A DNA stretch of 64,000 nt. Origin: CAVPNY01 sp963706905 (GTDB lineage Bacteria; Chloroflexota; Anaerolineae; Anaerolineales; UBA4823). The stretch lies in NCBI GenBank assembly GCA_963706905.1, contig CAVPNY010000002.1, positions 91,874 through 155,873 on the forward strand. Reading direction: 5' to 3'. Of the stretch, positions 55,332 through 64,000 are shown piece after piece (position 1 is the first letter of the stretch; each line of letters starts with the position of its first letter). The notes under the pieces are model-generated. The model had not been told where the DNA came from and searched no databases. It saw nothing but the letters and a program-made list of their open reading frames with translations. The position numbers and the translations under genes are program-made.

Positions 55332-58076
55332 TTACAGGTTGAGCTCGACCTTGATCAGGTTCTCTTCGGTCACTGGGATTAAGTGGAAGCCGAGCTCCCC
55401 GCAGATGTGCTTCATCACTTCATTGTCGGGGGTGATCAGGGCTTCAATCCGGCCCAGCTTCTCCTGGCGGGCGATGTCCAATAGACGGCGCAGCATCTCT
55501 TTACCCAATCCCTTGCCCTGCGCCAGATCGCTGATCAGGACGCTGAAGCGGGCTTCGTTCAGGCCATGCATCTTGCTCAGGCGAATTGCGCCCAGGATCT
55601 GGCGTTCCTCCGGATCCTCGGCGTCGATCTCAACGGCGAAGTTGATCTCGCGATTGTAGTCGCAGTGGCAGATGCGGGCCAGTCGTTCGTGGGCTACCCG
55701 GGCCTCGAGCAGCATGGGGCGCAGGTAACGCAGGTAGACCGTGCGGTCCGATAGGGTTTCGTGAAACTTGACGAGCATCGGCTCATCTTCGGGGCGCATT
55801 GGGCGCATGACCACCGGTGTGCCGTCCTTGGTGATCCACTCGCTTTTGTACTGGATGGGGTAGGGGCGGATGGCGAGGGGTTGCAGCTCGGACTCCGCCA
55901 CCTCAGCCGGGTAAACCACCACCCGGGCATCAAGGGCCAGCAGCTGGTCAGGGGAGGTTAGGAGCGGGTTGATGTCCAGCTCTTTAATCCAGCGCTGCTC
56001 GGCGATGAGCTGGCTGAAGCGGACCATGATGCTCTCCAGGGCGGGTATATCGACCGGCGGCCGGCCGCGCACACCCTTGAGCGCTTTGAATATCTTCGTC
56101 TGCTCCATTAAGCGGCGGGCCAGGACGGTGTTGAGGGGCGGCAGACCAAGCGAGCGGTCTTTGAACACCTCAACCAGAGAGCCGCCCAGCCCAAACAGCA
56201 GCACTGGGCCGAACTGTGGGTCGAGGCTGCTGCCCAGGATCAGCTCGTAGCCTTCGAGCTCAACCATGGGTTGTACGGTAACGCCCAGGAAGTGCTCAGC
56301 CCCGGCCTTCTCAGCCACAGAATCATGGATCAAGCGGAAGGCACGCCGCACGGCCTCGGCGTCGCCCAGATTGAGCTGGACGCCGCCAACATCGGTCTTG
56401 TGGGTGATGGTCTCGGAGTGCAGCTTGAGCACTACCGGAAATCCGATTTCCGCGGCGGTGCGGGCGGCTTCATCCTCGCTCACGGCGATGCGGGTCTCGA
56501 CGGTGGGAATGCCATAGGCTGCCAGGAGCTGCTTGGATTCGTATTCGGTCAGGATCGTGCGTCCAGACTTGCGAGCTCGCTCGATGATGGCAGCGGCCGC
56601 CTCGCTGTCGATGTGGTTCCCATCGTCGTCGTGTAAGGAGGGGGTCTCGTAGAGGGCGCGCAGGTTGTCGGAGTATTGGGCCATGTAGTCGAACATGCGG
56701 GCAGCGGTGTCGGGGTAGGGGAAGGTAGGAATGTTCGCCTGGCTGAGAATGGTCTCTCCCTGTTCAACATCAGAGCCGCCCATCCAGCTCGCCAGGACAG
56801 GCTTGCCGAGAGATTGGGCGTACGGCTTGAGCTTCTCGGCGGTTTTGGTGGGGTCGGTCATGGCCTGGGGGGTGAGGATGACCAGCATACCGTCAGAGTT
56901 GGGATCATTGGCAGCGATGTCGAGGGCTTTGGCGTAACGCTCGGGGCTGGCGTCTCCCAGGATATCGACCGGGTTGTTGTGGCTCCAGGCCGAAGGGAGC
57001 AGGTTGTTGAATGCCTCCATGGTCTCAGGTGAGATCTCGGTCAGCTCGCCACCTCCAGTGATGAGAGCGTCAGTAGCCAGCACGCCGGGACCGCCGGCAT
57101 TGGTCAGGATGGTCAGGCGGTGTCCATTGGGACGGGGCTGCTTGGAGAGCACGTTTGCCATGTAGAACAGCTCGGCGATGCTGTTAACGCGCAGGGCGCC
57201 GCTGCGGCGGAAGGCGATCTCAAGTACTTCGTCGCTGCCGGTGAGGGAGCCGGTGTGGGAGGCAGCGGCCTTGGCGGCTCCGGCGGTGCGACCCGGCTTG
57301 ATCACGATGATCGGCTTGGCGAGGGCTACCTCGCGAGCGGCCGACAGGAAAGCACGGGCATCGCCGATAGTCTCCATATAAATAACGATGCTTTCGGTGT
57401 TAGGGTCATCGCCCAGATAGTAAATGAGGTCGCCCCAGCCAACGTCGAGCATCGAGCCGATGGAGACGAAAGCGCTGAAGCCCACGTTTTCCTGCAAGCT
57501 CCAGTCGAGCACGGCGGTGCACAGGGCGCCGCTCTGGCTGATAAAACCGACCCTACCCTTGCGCACCATGGTGCTGGCAAAGGTTGCATTCAGGCCGCTG
57601 AGGGACGACATCACTCCCAGGCAGTTGGGTCCAATGATGCGCATGTTACCGCGCCGGGCATGCTCCATGATCTGGTGCTCCAGCTCAACGCCGGCAGAGC
57701 CAGTCTCCTTGAAACCGGCCGAGATGACAATGGCGCCTTTGACGCCGGCATCGACGCATTCAGAGATCAAACCGGGGACAGACGGGGCCGGGGTAGTGAT
57801 CACAACCAGGTCAACCCGCTCGGGGACGGAGGCCATGTTGGGGTAGGCTTTGATTCCAAGCACACTTGACCTTTTGGGATTGACTGGGAACACAGGACCG
57901 CCAAACGGGTTGCTGATCAGGTTCCACAGGACGGTGCGTCCCACAGAGCCGAGGGTTTCGGTAGCGCCAATGAGGGCCACACTTTTGGGAGTAAAAATAG
58001 AATCGAGCGCCTGGCGCTCGTAATGTAAAACATCGTGAACCGGATCGAACTTAGGTACAGCGGGTAATAACGGCAT
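55332..58076 (-). CDS. ADP-forming acyl-CoA synthetase fused to GNAT acetyltransferase (Pat/AcuA-like)
   Basis: 914 residues; GGAGG sits 4 bases before the ATG. Order: CoA-binding domain (about 28-125, VALIGATETLGSVGRTVLWNL), succinyl-CoA-ligase-like domain (145-460, with SHTGSLTG at 273-280), ATP-grasp (about 490-720, LLAAYGIPTVETRIAVSEDEA) and a C-terminal GNAT domain (about 755-914, with ISDLAQGKGLGKEMLRRLLDI as the acetyl-CoA loop). Salmonella Pat and E. coli PatZ have this layout and acetylate lysines. In Pat the synthetase active-site His is reported missing, but H274 is present here. It may therefore make acetyl-CoA and also acetylate proteins. Confidence 0.88.
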   Translation of the reverse strand: MPLLPAVPKFDPVHDVLHYERQALDSIFTPKSVALIGATETLGSVGRTVLWNLISNPFGGPVFPVNPKRSSVLGIKAYPNMASVPERVDLVVITTPAPSVPGLISECVDAGVKGAIVISAGFKETGSAGVELEHQIMEHARRGNMRIIGPNCLGVMSSLSGLNATFASTMVRKGRVGFISQSGALCTAVLDWSLQENVGFSAFVSIGSMLDVGWGDLIYYLGDDPNTESIVIYMETIGDARAFLSAAREVALAKPIIVIKPGRTAGAAKAAASHTGSLTGSDEVLEIAFRRSGALRVNSIAELFYMANVLSKQPRPNGHRLTILTNAGGPGVLATDALITGGGELTEISPETMEAFNNLLPSAWSHNNPVDILGDASPERYAKALDIAANDPNSDGMLVILTPQAMTDPTKTAEKLKPYAQSLGKPVLASWMGGSDVEQGETILSQANIPTFPYPDTAARMFDYMAQYSDNLRALYETPSLHDDDGNHIDSEAAAAIIERARKSGRTILTEYESKQLLAAYGIPTVETRIAVSEDEAARTAAEIGFPVVLKLHSETITHKTDVGGVQLNLGDAEAVRRAFRLIHDSVAEKAGAEHFLGVTVQPMVELEGYELILGSSLDPQFGPVLLFGLGGSLVEVFKDRSLGLPPLNTVLARRLMEQTKIFKALKGVRGRPPVDIPALESIMVRFSQLIAEQRWIKELDINPLLTSPDQLLALDARVVVYPAEVAESELQPLAIRPYPIQYKSEWITKDGTPVVMRPMRPEDEPMLVKFHETLSDRTVYLRYLRPMLLEARVAHERLARICHCDYNREINFAVEIDAEDPEERQILGAIRLSKMHGLNEARFSVLISDLAQGKGLGKEMLRRLLDIARQEKLGRIEALITPDNEVMKHICGELGFHLIPVTEENLIKVELNL

Positions 58077-58374
58077 CAGTCCTCCAAATAATAGTGCGAA
58101 GTTTCACAAATCCAACCTGTAAGTATACCCTGTTTTTGAGCAAAATTGCGGGTGATTCTCATTAAGGACAGGTAGCAGGTTGAACCGGCTCGAAAACGGG
58201 TAAAAGCCAATACCTTTGAGCCCAATGTGAAGTAGACGCCAGATAATAGATTGATACTGGTGCCGAAACCGTTTCGCAGATGGCTGACAACACAGGCACT
58301 TGTCTTGCAATGGCTTGAGCAGAGTAGATGAGTACGCATCAATGAGGGATAACCGCGAATAGTATTGTTATGAC
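58077..58374. other. Intergenic region, promoter region of the synthetase/GNAT gene
   Basis: About 300 bases with no gene. On the minus strand a TATACT -10-like box lies about 50 bases before the start codon, without a convincing -35. A 195-residue frame crosses it from the 3' end of the upstream gene but has no family match. Confidence 0.4.
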
Positions 58375-60875
58375 TTATTGCCCCGAGCCTCCATTTTCCC
58401 TGAGAATAACCATTCCGGCGTTCCCATCCACGGTAATCGTTTGCCCGTTCTGAATGCGTTTGGTGGCAACACCAGTACCCAACACGGCTGGGATGCCATA
58501 CTCTCGCGCCACGATCGATCCATGGCTGAGCGGGCCACCGACGTCGGTTACAATGGCCGCCGCGCGGGCGAAGAGCGGTGTCCAGGCGGGTGTGGTGAGC
58601 TTGGCCACCAGCACATCTCCTGAGGCCATCTGAGAGAAGTCCTCTGGACCATGCAGCACACACGCCCTTGCCGTAATGCAGCCGGCGGATGCAGCGACAC
58701 CTTTCAAGCCGCGGCGCTCCCTATTCCTGGACAGACCCGCCAGCAGATTCTGAATCCAGCGCAGCGATAGATGCGGGAGCTTCATCGGTGGAGTCGCTTT
58801 TTTCGCAGATCGGAGTGCTGCTTTCCGCTCGGGAATCGCTCTTGCTATTCTTTCCACCGGCAGACCGCAATCTAGTTTCTTGCAGGTTGCTACAACTTCC
58901 TCCTGGGTCAACCAGTAGATATCCTCGGGGCGTTCGATGGCGCCTGCCTCAATCATCCGCTCCCCAATGCGGTGGAGCATCTGTCGCAGCAACGGATAAG
59001 CCAGCCCAACATCCGCTAGGGCATCTTCGCGTAGGGGTGCAAAGCGTTGAGCCAGAGCTAGAAACCGGTTAAACTGTCTCAACCGCCAGCCCTGCAGCCT
59101 TTTTCGTACGAGATCGACAGCCGCCTCTCTGCGGTCGATGGCTGCCTGCTGTCTTTCGTATGGATTGCTGCCTTTCCCGCTTAAGTACAGCTTGCAGGTT
59201 TCCAGCAGCGGCGTAGGATCGTCCACGGGGACCGGATTAGCGAAGTCGAGATTATAGATCGTATGCCCATATTGCTCCAGATGCGCATGAACATTCTTGC
59301 GCCATTCAGTCCAGGCAGGGTCAAAGAATGCCTCGGGCGGCTCTCCAGATTTGATATTCGCTGCAAGCTGTTCTACTGAAGTATTTGCAAGATAGCTTTC
59401 CAGCGCTTCCTGCTCTCGCGCCCAGATCGCCAGAGAATAAAGGGATTTATCCGCCCGGATCGGCACGCTATCAAAGCCAAGTAAGAACATTGAGGCATCC
59501 GGGTCTGTGGGGCGTTTGATTAAAGTCCGGTAAAAAAACGTAAAAAGCGCTTCGCTGATCCAGGCTGCCGGGAGAACCCCGCCAACCATCGACCAATAGG
59601 CGTCAATGGAGGATTTGAACAATTCCCGGGAGGCTTGCAGAGTCTCCGTGTTGGAGAACTCAAGCCAATTGCTGTTCTTCCATTTATCGACAACGACCAG
59701 GTACGCTGGCCGGCCTTGCACTGTCCAGCGCTCGACTGGCGCTGTGAACATGCGTTTTGCAATGCTCACCGAGTTCGAACAAGAGCCTGACGATTTTAAT
59801 TGGTTTTAGCGAACCATTGTAATAGGCGAAATGGTTTACCGGGATGATGGGGACCTCTGGCATGATCCCGGGGCTTAGGAAACTGGTCAGCATGTCCTGC
59901 ATGCTGGCATTGATAACCTCCAAACCCAGCTTTTCGAAAAGCGGTGAGAGTGGTTCCGCCATGAGTTCGATGATGTTCACCCGCATCGCCACATAAGCAC
60001 CTTTGGGCAGCTTCCAGTTCTCCGGAGGGGGCGGGTCGGGTATTGCAGTGATGGGCCGCGCTCTGCAAGATAAAGAACTCCTCACCCGAAGCTGCCCATT
60101 CGATGTCCACCGGCATGCCATACAACGCTTCAATTTGGAGGCCCAGATCCACCAGCCTGGCGGCTTCTGTATCGGAGAGGACGGCCTGCCTTTGTTTTCC
60201 CGCCTCCACGGGGCGGTCCTCTGTGCCGCCTGTCGTCCGCACCGTCATGAATTCCTTCGTGGATATATGGCGGCTGACAATGTGTTTTGTCTTTTTATCC
60301 ACGATGACCATATCGGGGGTTACAGATCCACTGACAATCGATTCACCCAGTCCCCAGGCCGCGTTGATCATCACCTGATCGCGGATACCGTTCGTGGGAT
60401 TGGCTGTAAACAGAATCCCGGATCGGTCAGCAGCCACCAGCCTTTGAACGACCACAGCCACATCTTGGGTCGCAGTCATGCCCTTGGCCCGGCTATATGC
60501 CTGAACCTTCTCACCATGGCGGGAACGATAGACTTGATGAATAGCTTCGCTGATCTCCTCATCGCTGGAGAGATTCAGGCGCGATTCGAATTCACCTGCA
60601 AAAGAAGCCTGTTCCGAATCTTCATTTAGCGCCGAAGAGCGGATCGCGAAGGCTTGCTCACCATCGCCACCACGCAGCAAATCCAGTTGGTCCCGAACCT
60701 GTCTCCAGGCTTCCGACAGCAACTGGTCATCTGCAAATGCAGACGTAGAGATGACAAAACCCTCTGGAATCGGGAAGCCGGATTGGTAGAGTTTTGCCAG
60801 CGACCCACCCTTGCCACCGGCTAAATACTGAAAATCGGGAGATAGTTCCTCAAACCTGTAGATCATTTTTTGCAT
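58375..60875 (-). CDS. PEP synthase/rifampicin phosphotransferase-like dikinase (two frameshifts)
   Basis: About 832 residues after correcting two single-base insertions, at about 60050 (TTGCAGAGCGCGG) and at about 59773 (CTCGGTGAGC). The N-terminal ATP-binding domain has GGKGGSLAKLYQSGFPIPEGF, FAIRSSALNEDSEQASFAGEF, NAAWGLGESIVSGSVTPD and ILQARPITA. The C-terminal swivelling domain has GGPLSHGSIVAREYGIPAVLG with the phosphorylated His. The central region does not resemble the PEP-synthase barrel, and the layout is that of Rph-type enzymes, which phosphorylate rifamycins. I start at the ATG at 60875 (GGAGG 8 bases upstream). It could equally act on another small molecule. Confidence 0.85.
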
Positions 60876-60876
60876 T

Positions 60877-61152
60877 TCATTTGCCTCCATTTCGAACGGC
60901 CGGTCTGGCGATCTCTATCACGGAAAAGATGTCCAGATTCAGATCCCACAAGCGGTTCAAAATCCCCCGCAATCCTGCCTGGTCGGCCAGCACTTCAATC
61001 ATTGTGACCCTGTCGGAGCTGAAAAATGATATTGGATCAAAGGCAGCCATCCATCCCTGGTCGACCTGACCGCGCAGCCCGATACGAAAACGACGGTGTT
61101 GGGCGGTCGAGAGGATGCTCTTCGTTGATCGTGGGAGGATTTCTTCTGACAT
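60877..61152 (-). CDS. Small conserved protein coupled to the dikinase
   Basis: 91 residues from the ATG at 61152; GAAAGG lies about 11 bases upstream. The core RFRIGLRGQVDQGWMAAFDP, then VTMIEVLADQAGLRGILNRLWDLNLDIFSV, matches a widespread family of small ACT-like or ferredoxin-fold proteins of unknown function found in Chloroflexota and Actinobacteria. Its stop (60877-60879) is one base from the dikinase start, so the two are cotranslated. A regulatory role for the dikinase is plausible. Confidence 0.72.
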   Translation of the reverse strand: MSEEILPRSTKSILSTAQHRRFRIGLRGQVDQGWMAAFDPISFFSSDRVTMIEVLADQAGLRGILNRLWDLNLDIFSVIEIARPAVRNGGK

Positions 61153-61307
61153 TGCGAGCACAGCCTTTCTTGAGATATCATTCCTTTGCTGATTGTAGTA
61201 TCGCAAAGGAAGGGTATGGCTGTGACCGGTCAAAGGTATGGTTGCAGGTACGGCTTTACTGCTGGAGATGAGAGTTGGGGAGGATGATCAATTTGGGTCT
61301 TGAGAGA

Positions 61308-64000
61308 TCAATCGGAGGACATTGGATTGTCAATTCCTGGCAAGATTCCTAACTGCCTTGCTTTGGCGACGGCTTCTGTGCGGTTTCTGGCAAGCAACTT
61401 TCCAATGATATTGGAAATGTGCCCCTTGACGGTGCTCAATGATATATACAACCGCTCAGCTATTTCTCGATTGGTGTATCCCTCAGCGAGCAATTGCAGG
61501 ACCTCTAATTCGCGCGCACTGAGCGGCTCTACCAGTCCAACATTGCCTTCGCCTGAAGCGCGTTCCAGATTTCGCTGCTCCTGTTGAAAATCGCTGAGCA
61601 GCCGGGTGCAATATTGTTTCTGGATTCCCCGGCGTGCGGCCTCCCGCAGCAGCTTTACCATCCGGGACCCTCATCGAGGTATACACGCGTGTATCCCTCT
61701 GGCTCAGCCTGTTTTAGCGATCTTTCCAGGGAATCCAAGGCGAGGTCTACGGCTCCTGTCTCCTGGTAAGCGATTGCCATCAGAACGAGGATCTCGTGAA
61801 GACGCCGGGCGCGGTTCTGTTTTTCGGCCTCGGTCAATAGCACTTTGAGTGTATCCAAAGCAGCCTCCGCCTGATTCTGCGCTATCTGAAGGCGGGAGTA
61901 CACCATCCATTCCGCTTCGCGTAAATCGTACGGGATCACGTGGGTGCCGCTCCCCGGAAGCGCCTTGCTGGATAAGTCTTGCCCAAATCCCCTTCTGTCA
62001 GCCCATTCTATGGCCCCCCTGATATTGTCCTGCTGTAACCATAGCCGGGCGAGTGCGACATCCACTAGCCGGTCATCGATTGTGGAGCCGGTGCTCTGGA
62101 TGGCGATGGACTGCGCTTTCTGCACCAGGTCGAGCGCCCTTTCTCCATCCCCCTGCGCTTGAAGTACCCGGGCGAGGCTGAGAACCATGACGAGCTCGCC
62201 GGTCTCATTATATTGTTGTGCAAGCTTGATAGCCTCTTCCAGCTGTTTCCGTGCTTGCTCCAGTTGGTTCCATTCGCGAGCAATCTCGCTCACACCCAGC
62301 AATGCCCGGCAGGCCACCGGCAGCCGCTGGCCATATTCGGTCGTGCCAAGTTCGAGGGCTTGGTGATAGACCGCCTCAGCCAATCGTAGATGACCTTGAA
62401 GGAGGTAGAGGCCTCCCAGATTGCTTAAGGAAGCCACTGCAAACATAATGTTGCCCGCCTCACGCGCCAGCGCGATGCTCTCCTTGAACGCCTGAATGGC
62501 AGATGGGATATCGCCTTGCATCACATACGCCATCCCAAGATTTTCTATCGCAATGCTGCGCAGGAAAACCCGGTCGGCGGTCAGATTCTCCAGGGCTTGG
62601 CGTGAATAAGCCAACCCTTGGTTTACGTCACCAGTATAGGTCGCCATCAGGGCCCGGATGACAGCCTCCTCAGCCGACACAAACATGCCCGCAGGATGGG
62701 CTGCGGAAGTATCCAGCTTTTCTCGAACAGCCAGAACAGAACCTCCTTTGAGCAGCAGGGCCCATGCATAGGCGATGTTCAAACGAGGGCGCTTGCCAAT
62801 CTGTTCTTCTGGCAGACGGTCGAGCCATTCCAGTAATGTACTCACCTGGCTGTGCTTCAGGATCGCTTCAGCACCATCTTCGATCAGCTCGGCAGCGCGA
62901 TCGATATCGCCGGCCTCAAATGCATGCTCGATTGCCGCCCCGATCAACCCACTCTCTTCGTACCAGGCGCTGGCGCGGCGATGCAGTTCAGCCAATTGTT
63001 TGCTATCCAGACTTTCAGTCCGCCGCCGTAATGCCTCTCCCATCAGGCGGTGGTAGCGGTACCAGCGCCGGTCATCGTCCAGGGCGACGATGAATTGATT
63101 TTCACGATCCAGGCTCTCGAGGATTTGCCGGCTATCGCTTCGTCCGGTTACGGCATCGCACAAGGTTGCCTCCAGATTATCCAGGATCGCAGTTTGGCAG
63201 AGGAAATCCTGGGTGGATCCTGGAAGGCGCTCGACGACTTCTATCGCCAGATAATCCAGGATATGCCGGTGGCTGCCCGCAAATGCTTGCACCGCTTTGG
63301 GGAGATTGGACTGGTTTTGGAGTACGATGGCTGCAATTTGCAGTCCGGAGACCCACCCCTCGGCTTTTTGGACCAACGCAGTCAAATCTTCCTCCGGGAG
63401 CGGCAGCCCCATGACATCTTGAAAGAACATCTCCGCCTCATCGATGTCAAAGCACAGGTTGGCAGCGCGCAGTTCGAGCAGTTGACCCCGGGCACGTAGC
63501 TGTGCTAAGTTTATTGGCGGATCAGCGCGTGTGGCGAGGATCAAATGCAGATTGTCGGGCATGTGTTCGATGAGATATCCCAAAGCGTCGTGCACAGCCT
63601 GGTTCTCTACCTCCTGGTAATCATCCAGAGATGATGATGAACTCTTTCCCTGAGGCCGCCAGGTCATTGATCAGAGCAATCCATATCGCTGAGCCAGACT
63701 GCGGTCGGGGGGGCAGCAACATCTCCGGGATCAGCGCAACCACGTCGGGATCGATTTGCTGGATGGCGGCCAGGAAGTAGCGCAGAAACTGAGTGATATC
63801 ATTATCGCTGGCATCCAGGGTAAGCCAGCCGACCGGCTCATTGCGCAGGTTGATCCATTGGCTTAGCAGCGTGGTCTTTCCATAGCCAGCCGGCGCACAG
63901 ATCAAGGTTAACTTCTGGTTTACCAGGGCATTTAGCTTTTGCAGCAGGCGTATCCGCACCACCCATTTTTCACGAACGGGTGGAGCATGCAGCTTGGTGG
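61308..64000 (-). CDS. LuxR-family LAL/MalT-like transcriptional activator (5' end outside window, three frameshifts)
   Basis: Large ATPase-type regulator. The visible N-terminal part begins KLHAPPVREKW, has P-loop APAGYGKTTLLSQW and continues with DDYQEVENQAVHDALGYLIEHMP. TPR-like repeats fill the middle. The C-terminal HTH is LSARELEVLQLLAEGYTNREIAERLYISLSTVKGHI. Three single-base indels break the frame: at about 63632-63640 (extra T), at about 61660-61668 (one G missing before ATGGTAAAG), and the join between these pieces is otherwise seamless. LAL proteins activate catabolic operons on inducer binding. It is upstream of the dikinase on the same strand and may control it. Confidence 0.85.

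Noticed and set aside
57120..57869. A 249-residue plus-strand frame
   Set aside because: Antisense to the synthetase/GNAT gene, with no homology.
58076..58663. A 195-residue minus-strand frame spanning a gap
   Set aside because: It starts within the dikinase gene in another frame and crosses the promoter region; no family features.

Overview
The window reads as a chromosomal contig of a free-living heterotrophic bacterium with moderate GC, most likely from the Chloroflexota (Anaerolineae-like). The hints are a CarH/P450/CrtYcd-type carotenoid locus, an E1 alpha-beta fusion, NEW3/TolB-propeller surface proteins, META and SH3 lipoproteins and a LuxR-type LAL regulator. This placement is inference; no rRNA or other phylogenetic marker is present. 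I see no tRNA, rRNA, CRISPR array, phage or intact insertion sequence.

Layout. (1) 1-725: 5' part of a 2,4-diaminopentanoate dehydrogenase-like gene behind a promoter with a perfect palindromic operator. (2) 1060-2994: MacB/DevC-like ABC exporter (ATPase frameshifted). (3) 3046-14889: a divergent photoprotection locus. Leftward: crtB, crtI, a CarH-type B12 photoreceptor-repressor, a cytochrome P450, a CrtYcd-type lycopene cyclase and a peroxiredoxin-like protein. Rightward: a TIGR01777 epimerase, an alpha/beta hydrolase, an SRPBCC protein, a second CrtI-like oxidoreductase and a DNA photolyase. Both promoters carry the same pair of 11-bp-phased boxes, so the locus looks like one light-switched regulon. 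(4) 14903-23254: a gluconokinase/6-phosphogluconate dehydrogenase fusion, a MITE-like element, a 2-oxoacid dehydrogenase (fused E1 plus E2) and a large membrane-anchored sensor-like protein. (5) 23561-33219: glutaminase, drug/peptide-type MFS, M20 dipeptidase, META lipoprotein, PepT, PepA and AbgT, a peptide/glutamine-use cluster. (6) 33404-38021: another MFS, a META/SH3 lipoprotein and a zinc-ribbon membrane protein. (7) 38239-46956: GntR regulator, MFS, sphingosine-1-phosphate-lyase-like PLP enzyme and FGGY kinase, facing an operon of MtlD-like and SorE-like dehydrogenases and a PfkB kinase. This is a catabolic locus whose substrate I cannot name. (8) 47133-55002: ModA, an SPL-type radical SAM protein coupled to an AlkD-like repair protein, aspartase and two glycosyltransferases. 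(9) 55332-64000: an ADP-forming acyl-CoA synthetase/GNAT fusion, a Rph/PEP-synthase-like dikinase with a small coupled protein, and a LAL transcriptional activator that runs off the right edge.

Quality caveat. Ten genes are each interrupted by one to three single-base indels, 17 in total, with good homology on both sides. Many sit in short homopolymers. This pattern points to residual sequencing error rather than to ten pseudogenes, so I annotate these as single genes with the frameshift positions given.
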